Positions 39,473 through 44,367 of a DNA stretch of 44,367 bases are shown in pieces. This stretch comes from Chara braunii (taxonomy: Eukaryota; Streptophyta; Charophyceae; Charales; Characeae), in the NCBI GenBank assembly GCA_003427395.1, contig BFEA01000024.1, positions 3,518,660 to 3,563,026 of the forward strand, in the 5' to 3' direction. The position numbers and the translations under genes are program-made. Within the stretch, counting starts at the first letter, position 1. The number at the start of each line of letters is the position of its first letter. The notes beneath the pieces were generated by a model. It did not search any database and had not been told where the DNA came from. It was given only the letters and a program-made list of their open reading frames with translations.

Positions 39473-42240
39473 GTGGCGGGGACTTGTCCCAAAGAGAAAT
39501 TGTGACGCAACGAGAGGTATAAATAATTAAAGCAAGCCGCACCGTCAAGATGAAAGATCTTGACGACCAAGAATATTAGCACCACTAGCATAAGCACTAG
39601 TGGGAGCAAGTGGGAAGGCCAAAAGGAAAAGAAAAAGCAAAGAAACATGAGATGGGAGGCATGGGAGCAATCCGAAAAATCTCGGATTGGCCTTCCCCAA
39701 GAAAATGGAGTCAGAAGGGACTCCGTGAGAAAAATGGGCCTCCGGGAGAAAATCGGAGCATGAGGGCCTACCGTTTGGAAAAGATAGAGGCAAACGGAGG
39801 CTCTCATGGGCATGGGAACGCCACAAGTGCAGTCCGAGAAATAACGGACTGACCCTTGAACATGGGAAGGGCCAAAACTAAGAGGAATAGCCTAGAAAAG
39901 GGTCTTAACGACTAGTTGACACTTGACATGTAAAAGGAAAAAGAAAAAGAAAAAGAAAATGAGAGGTGAGAGGGAATGAGTGCGTTGGCTGTCAGTAGGG
40001 ACTGTAGCAAGTAGGGACTGGTAAGTCCTTACTGTCCAAGAAAAAGGAGGGAAAATGAAAGAAAAGAAAAAGAAAATGAGAAAAGAAAAGAAAAGTCAAA
40101 AGGGCACTAACAGTAAAAAACGACTACCTAGGGGAGACATTCGTGACCAGATTCATTCTGCCATATGTCGGTTGCAAAGTATCTTGATTTTCTCTTGAAT
40201 TTGAAGAGAAAATCAAGAAAAATGAAGCCCTCATGCAACCGAGATACAACGGATTGCATAAGGTAGGCGAAACACATGTTTTAGGCGCACCGGGAAACAA
40301 AATGGAGACCGGATGCACTTGGGAATTGGTCGTTTTCTTTTCTTTCAGTTTGGGGCTAATTGTGGGGTAGTGGGACGAGGAAAAAGGCCCATTTTGCAGT
40401 CCGAGTTGTAACGGACTGCATGGGGAAGGCCAAACACATGTTTTGGGTGCACCCGGAGCCAATATTGAGCCCGGATGCACTTAAAAATTAAACGCTTCAA
40501 TTTCCTTTGGCATGGGGCACGTTGTGGGTTTGCGGTACTAGGAATTTGGCCATGACTGCAGTCCGAGAAATAACGGACTGCATGAGGATGCCTAGGCTAA
40601 GGAAAAATGAGCCGCAGCATGCCCGAAAGGCTAGAAAATGGTGCCGCAAGCATAGGAAAAAGTTGGGACGATAAATAATGACCACGGGTTGAGATCTCAC
40701 GGCCAAGAAAAATCGGCACGCACGCGGCACCCAAGGAAGAAATATTGGGACTGTTGGGGGCAAGGGGGTCTCAAAATAAAAATGGGACGCCGTCCGGGAT
40801 GTTGTCATGGACCAAGTGGGTCCAAATAACAAAAGTCGAAAAATGGGACGCCTGCTGCCAGCGGGGCAAAAAAAATAAATGCGACTACTACGGGAAGTGG
40901 CGGGGACTTGAGGTGTCCCAAGGGAATACCACAAACCAATGTGGGGAGTGGATGCGCAAGGCTAACGACGCCGCCGAGATCAAAGATCTCGACGGTGGAA
41001 AATATTAGCATCACTAGTGCAAGCACTAATGGAGCTCAAATGCGAGGACTAGCGGTAAAAAGGGAAGAAAAACGGGAGTTGGGAGGGTTGCCCAGCAGTT
41101 CGAGATATTTCGGACTGGCTAGGTATGTGAAAATAGAGCTTCAAGATGCCCGAAATGAGAAACAGGTTGCCCATGGGAAATCGGAGCAAAAGGGGCTCAA
41201 AATCGGACAAACAGTGGTAAAATGGAGCCCCCTAAGAGCATGAGAGTGCCATTTTTGAAGTCCGAGATGTAACGGCCAACAACCGGTCATGAACCTGGCC
41301 ATGAATGAGGTTTCAAGGCCTAGAAAGAGAGTGCACAACTATTTGACACTTGTCACAGCAAAAATAAAAGAAAAAGAAGAGAAAAAGGGGAGAAAATGGA
41401 GGAAGAATGAGACAAAACGGGAGAAAAGGGTGGAGGAGAATGTGCCGGCCTATTGGGACTGCTGCAGTAGGGACTGGCAGGTTCCAATGATGACGTCATC
41501 CCTCCTAGGATGGGGGAGGGCAATCCGGATTGCTGAGATATGGCCCTTGGGGCCATATTTCCACATTATCTGAATTAAAAAGGAGAAAATGAGAGAAAAT
41601 GCAAAGGGAAAATGACCGGTTTTCTTTTTGACCATGGATCTGAGATCAGATCTCATGGAGGAGAAGGAACAACCGTTTTTTGTGGGCCAGCTCAAAACGG
41701 CTAGCTCCGGAATGAGGTGGCAGCCCAAAATGGAAAGAAACAAAAAGAGGGAAAGAAACAGAACCGTGCATTTGGCCCAAAAGGAGAGTCAGATGCACCA
41801 AAAATTGAAAAATTGGACTTAGGGCCTCAAATTTGAAGCAAGGACCACCATGGGGTAGCTCGGAATAATGCTGGCCTTGGATCTCAGCCTGATCCAAGGC
41901 TGAAAACGTGCCGCCACATAGAAAAATGCTCCGGCCTACCCAAGGGAGGCCAAAATCAGAAAAAATCGAGGAAAAGGCCTACAAGGCCTTTTTCTCTCAA
42001 GTAGGCTATCCCTTGGGCCTTGGACTCAAGGGGGCAACATTTTTCAAGTGGCATAAGGCTGGAAAGAGGCCCAAGGGGCAGTCCGAGTTGGTACCAACCA
42101 CTCAGACTGCATGTACCTGGCCAAAATGAGGCCCAGGTGCCCCCGGAGAGACCTAGTGGGGAAAATTGGCCATGGGGGTACCTCGGTTCACCATGGGGCA
42201 CATGGGGAGGCCCATGGGCTAGCCAAAGCACTGTCCCCAA
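39473..42240. repeat. Hairpin-rich repeat region, ~1.42 kb unit with ~160-bp sub-repeats
   Basis: GGTGGCGGGGACTTG at 39473 recurs as AGTGGCGGGGACTTG near 40896, and landmarks after it recur in the same order (a CGTCAAGAT-type hairpin, AATATTAGCA..CACTAG, a CARTYCGA hairpin, TTGACACTTG, TAGGGACTG), giving two diverged units of about 1.42 kb. Inside, 40236-40585 holds three sub-units about 160 bp apart. Hairpins recur: 39543-39565, 39668-39689, 39830-39851, 40234-40258, 40395-40420, 40557-40582, 40974-40994, 41096-41117, 41520-41533, 41538-41558, 41874-41900, 41972-41992. No protein gene is supported. It ends at a TATA box, so it may be the U3 of a very long LTR. Confidence 0.75.
40168..40242. 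repeat. Nested perfect foldback
   Basis: The outer stem TCGGTTGCA (40168-40176) pairs with TGCAACCGA (40234-40242). The inner stem TCTTGATTTTCTCTT (40182-40196) pairs perfectly with AAGAGAAAATCAAGA (40204-40218) around the loop GAATTTG. The right outer arm also takes part in the neighbouring 40234-40258 hairpin, so the two folds are mutually exclusive. Confidence 0.85.
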
Positions 42241-42242
42241 CC

Positions 42243-42249
42243 TATATAA
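42243..42249 (+). promoter_or_regulatory. TATA box before a leader-like region
   Basis: TATATAA in the context ACCTATATAAGCTGGGG. The following 400 bp (42290-42690) look like an LTR leader, with GCCATAGC at 42437 and 42593 and no open frame of note. Transcription from here would run through the CTT tract toward the satellite. Confidence 0.5.
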
Positions 42250-42690
42250 GCTGGGGAATCAGTTCGCCACACTCCCGTTTGCATGAGGAGTACCCATGCT
42301 GCCGAGATGAGCCCATGAGAGCTCTGCACTCACATGTAGTGAAGAGAGGGGAACCCCTGCCAGTTTAGAGGTCTAGAAGAAATTGTGAGCTAGTGTGTAG
42401 AACTTTAGAGGCTAGTGGTAGTGAGGAGGGTGGTCCGCCATAGCCCCCAGGCTGTGAGGTAGAAGGCAAGGCTAGAAGGAGTCTCCTTAGCCCCCCTAGA
42501 GGGAAGGACTCCATAGCCTTAGAGGTAGGAGCTTGTTGTGGCATGGGAGAAGGAGAGAAAAGGATGGGGAGAAGGGCTTGAAGGGGGAGGAAGCCATAGC
42601 CAAGGGGGTGCTTAAACAAGGGAGGAGGAGACTTCATCAAGATTGTTACTTCACCTCAAGACACCAAGGAGGTGAGTGAAGAGGAGGGGT

Positions 42691-42780
42691 TCCTCCTCCT
42701 TCTTCTTCTTCTTCTTCTTCTTCTCCTTCTTCTTCTTCTTCTTCTTCTTCTTCTTCTTTTTCTTCTTCTTCTTCTTCTTC
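42691..42780. repeat. (CTT)n microsatellite
   Basis: A nearly pure CTT run of about 90 bp, continuing into a looser C+T-rich tract to about 42950. Open frames here encode poly-Leu or poly-Phe and are not genes. Confidence 0.97.
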
Positions 42781-43019
42781 GTTCTCCTCCTCCCTCTATT
42801 TCTTCCTCTCCTTCTTCTTTTTCTTCTTCCTCTCCTTCATCCTCTTCTCCTCTTCATCTTCCCCTCAATCTACTTCCTTCTCCACTCTCTCCTCTTTATC
42901 TTCCCCTTCATCTACTTCCTTCTCCACTCTCTCCTCTTCTTTCCCTCTCCATAGGAAGTCCCTTGAGCATAAGGGGAGATGGTAGGGAGCTTTCCCACTA
43001 GTAATGATCCTTCAATAGA

Positions 43020-44367
43020 CCTTCCCTTCATTCCCATGTAAATCGACACTTTCCCTCTTGATAATTCATGCATTTGGTTGAGTTCTTCTCACCCAACTCT
43101 CACTTTCTCTCCATTTTTCCACTTGGATGTAAATCGCAATTTTGATTCTTGCTCATCTTGGTGTTTTGATGATGATTAGTGCTAGATTAGTCTTGTTCTT
43201 CACTCCCATGTAAATCGCCACTTTCCCCCTTGATAATTCATGCATTTGGGTGAGTTTTACTCACCCAACTCTCACTTTCTCTCCATTTTTCCACTTGGAT
43301 GTAAATCGCAACTTTAATTCTTGCTCATCTTCGTATTTTGATAATGACTAGTGCTAGGTTAGTCTTGTTCTTCACTCCCATGTAAATCGTCACTTTCCCC
43401 CTTGATAATTCATGCATTTGGGTGAGTTCTACTTACCCAACTCTCACTTTCTCTTCAATTTTTCACTTGGATGTAAATCGCAACTTTGATCCTTGCTCAT
43501 CTTGGTGTTTTGATGATGATTAGTGCTAGATTAGTCTTGTTCTTTACTCCCATGTAAATCGCCACTTTCCCCCTCGAGATTACATGCCCAACTCTCACGT
43601 TCTTTCCATTTTTCCACTTGGATGTAAATCGCAACTTTGATTCTTGCTCATATTGGTGTTTTGATGATGATTAGTGTTAGATTAGTCTTGTTCTTCACTC
43701 CCATGTAAATCGTTACTTTCCCCCTTGATAATTCATGCATTTGGGTGTGTTCCACTCACCCAACTCTCACTTTCTCTCCATTTTTCCACTTGGATGTAAA
43801 TCGCAACTTTGATTCTTGCTCATCTTGGTGTTTTGATGATGATTAATGCTAGATTAGTCTTGTTCTTCACTCCCATGTAAGTCGCCACTTTCCCCTTGAT
43901 AACTATTGCATTTGGATGAGTTCTACTCACGCAACTCTCACTTTCTCTCCATTTTTTCACTTGGACGTAAATCGCAACTTTGATTCTTGCTCATCTTGTT
44001 GTTTTGATGATGATTAGTGCTAGATTAATCTTGTTCTTCACTCCAATGTAAATCGTCACTTTCCCCCTTGATAATTCATGCATTTGGGTGAGTTTTACTC
44101 ATCCAACTCTCACTTTCTCTCCATTTTTCCACTTGGATGTAAATCGCAACTTTGATTTTTGCTCATCTTGTTGTTTTGATGATGATTAGTGCTAGATTAG
44201 TCTTGTTCTTCACTCCCATGTAAATCATCGCTTTCCCCCTTGATAATTCATGCATTTGGGTGAGTTCTACTTACCCAACTCTCACTTTCTCTCCATTTTT
44301 CCACTTGGATGTAAATCGCAACTTTGATTCTTGCTCCTTCTAGTTTTTTGATGATGTTTAGTGCTTG
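43020..44367. repeat. 172-bp satellite array, about eight units, runs off the window
   Basis: Marker ATGTAAATCG(C/T/A) occurs at 43036, 43208, 43380, 43552, 43703, 43875, 44046 and 44218: period 172 bp, with one 151-bp unit (43552-43702) that lost 21 bp. Every unit also has a second ATGTAAATCGCAACTTT about 91 bp after the first, suggesting an ancestral dimer. A foldback GGGTGAG..CTCACCC with a 5-nt loop sits in most units. No coding potential. Length is in the nucleosomal range common to plant satellites. Confidence 0.95.

Noticed and set aside
39473-42240. CRISPR-like array
   Set aside because: Palindromic units at about 160-bp spacing are diverged and the spacing sequence is itself repeated; eukaryotic repeat, not CRISPR.
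42672-43001. Poly-Leu / poly-Phe open frames
   Set aside because: Direct translation of the CTT microsatellite.

Overview
This window looks like transposon-packed, assembly-scarred nuclear DNA of a plant-lineage eukaryote. No intact host gene could be supported. Evidence for a eukaryote is LTR retrotransposons primed by initiator tRNA-Met, tRNA-type Pol III A/B boxes, microsatellites, a 172-bp satellite and runs of N. My best guess is a charophyte green alga of the Chara type, because the element at 28.2-31.6 kb (coiled coil, N-terminal GIY-YIG nuclease, CxC linker) resembles the Penelope-like retroelements with N-terminal endonuclease described from green algae. That guess rests on memory of the family, not on a search.

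Layout. 0-6.7 kb: gene-free; tandem repeats, a tRNA-headed SINE, an AT-rich hairpin, minisatellites. 6.7-9.8 kb: an LTR fragment abutting the integrase-chromodomain end of a broken Ty3/gypsy element and its probable 3' LTR. 9.8-13.2 kb: gene-free. 13.2-21.8 kb: the most complete element, a chromodomain Ty3/gypsy retrotransposon on the + strand with 5' LTR, tRNA-Met primer site, a leader crowded with TGACGTGGC motifs, gag, a textbook -1 frameshift site, then protease, reverse transcriptase, RNase H, integrase and chromodomain, and the start of a 3' LTR cut by a 940-N gap. It carries six in-frame stops and a 79-bp frameshifting duplication. 22.8-24.2 kb: two tRNA-like heads, a dense run of hairpins, then a 397-bp identical copy of the LTR end and leader, bounded by an adapter-like 12-mer and by n plus poly-G (probable assembly artefact). 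24.2-26.9 kb: a second gypsy pol on the - strand, interrupted in RNase H by the LTR of another element. 28.2-31.6 kb: the Penelope-like remnant, split by a solo LTR with a target-site duplication. 32.8-38.7 kb: a third gypsy element on the - strand, with a proline-rich insert in RNase H. 39.3-42.3 kb: repeats made of short perfect hairpins whose stems co-vary between copies, ending at a TATA box. 42.7 kb to the end: a CTT microsatellite and about eight units of a 172-bp satellite running off the window.

Within each retroelement the genes form one polyprotein programme: Gag packages RNA, protease matures the products, RT/RNase H copies the RNA from a tRNA primer, and integrase with its chromodomain inserts the cDNA. 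All copies here are dead by stop codons, catalytic-site loss, frameshift or truncation. Insertion order can be read in three places: an LTR within gypsy integrase (7326/7327), an LTR within gypsy RNase H (25233/25234), and a solo LTR within the Penelope-like ORF (29912-30865).
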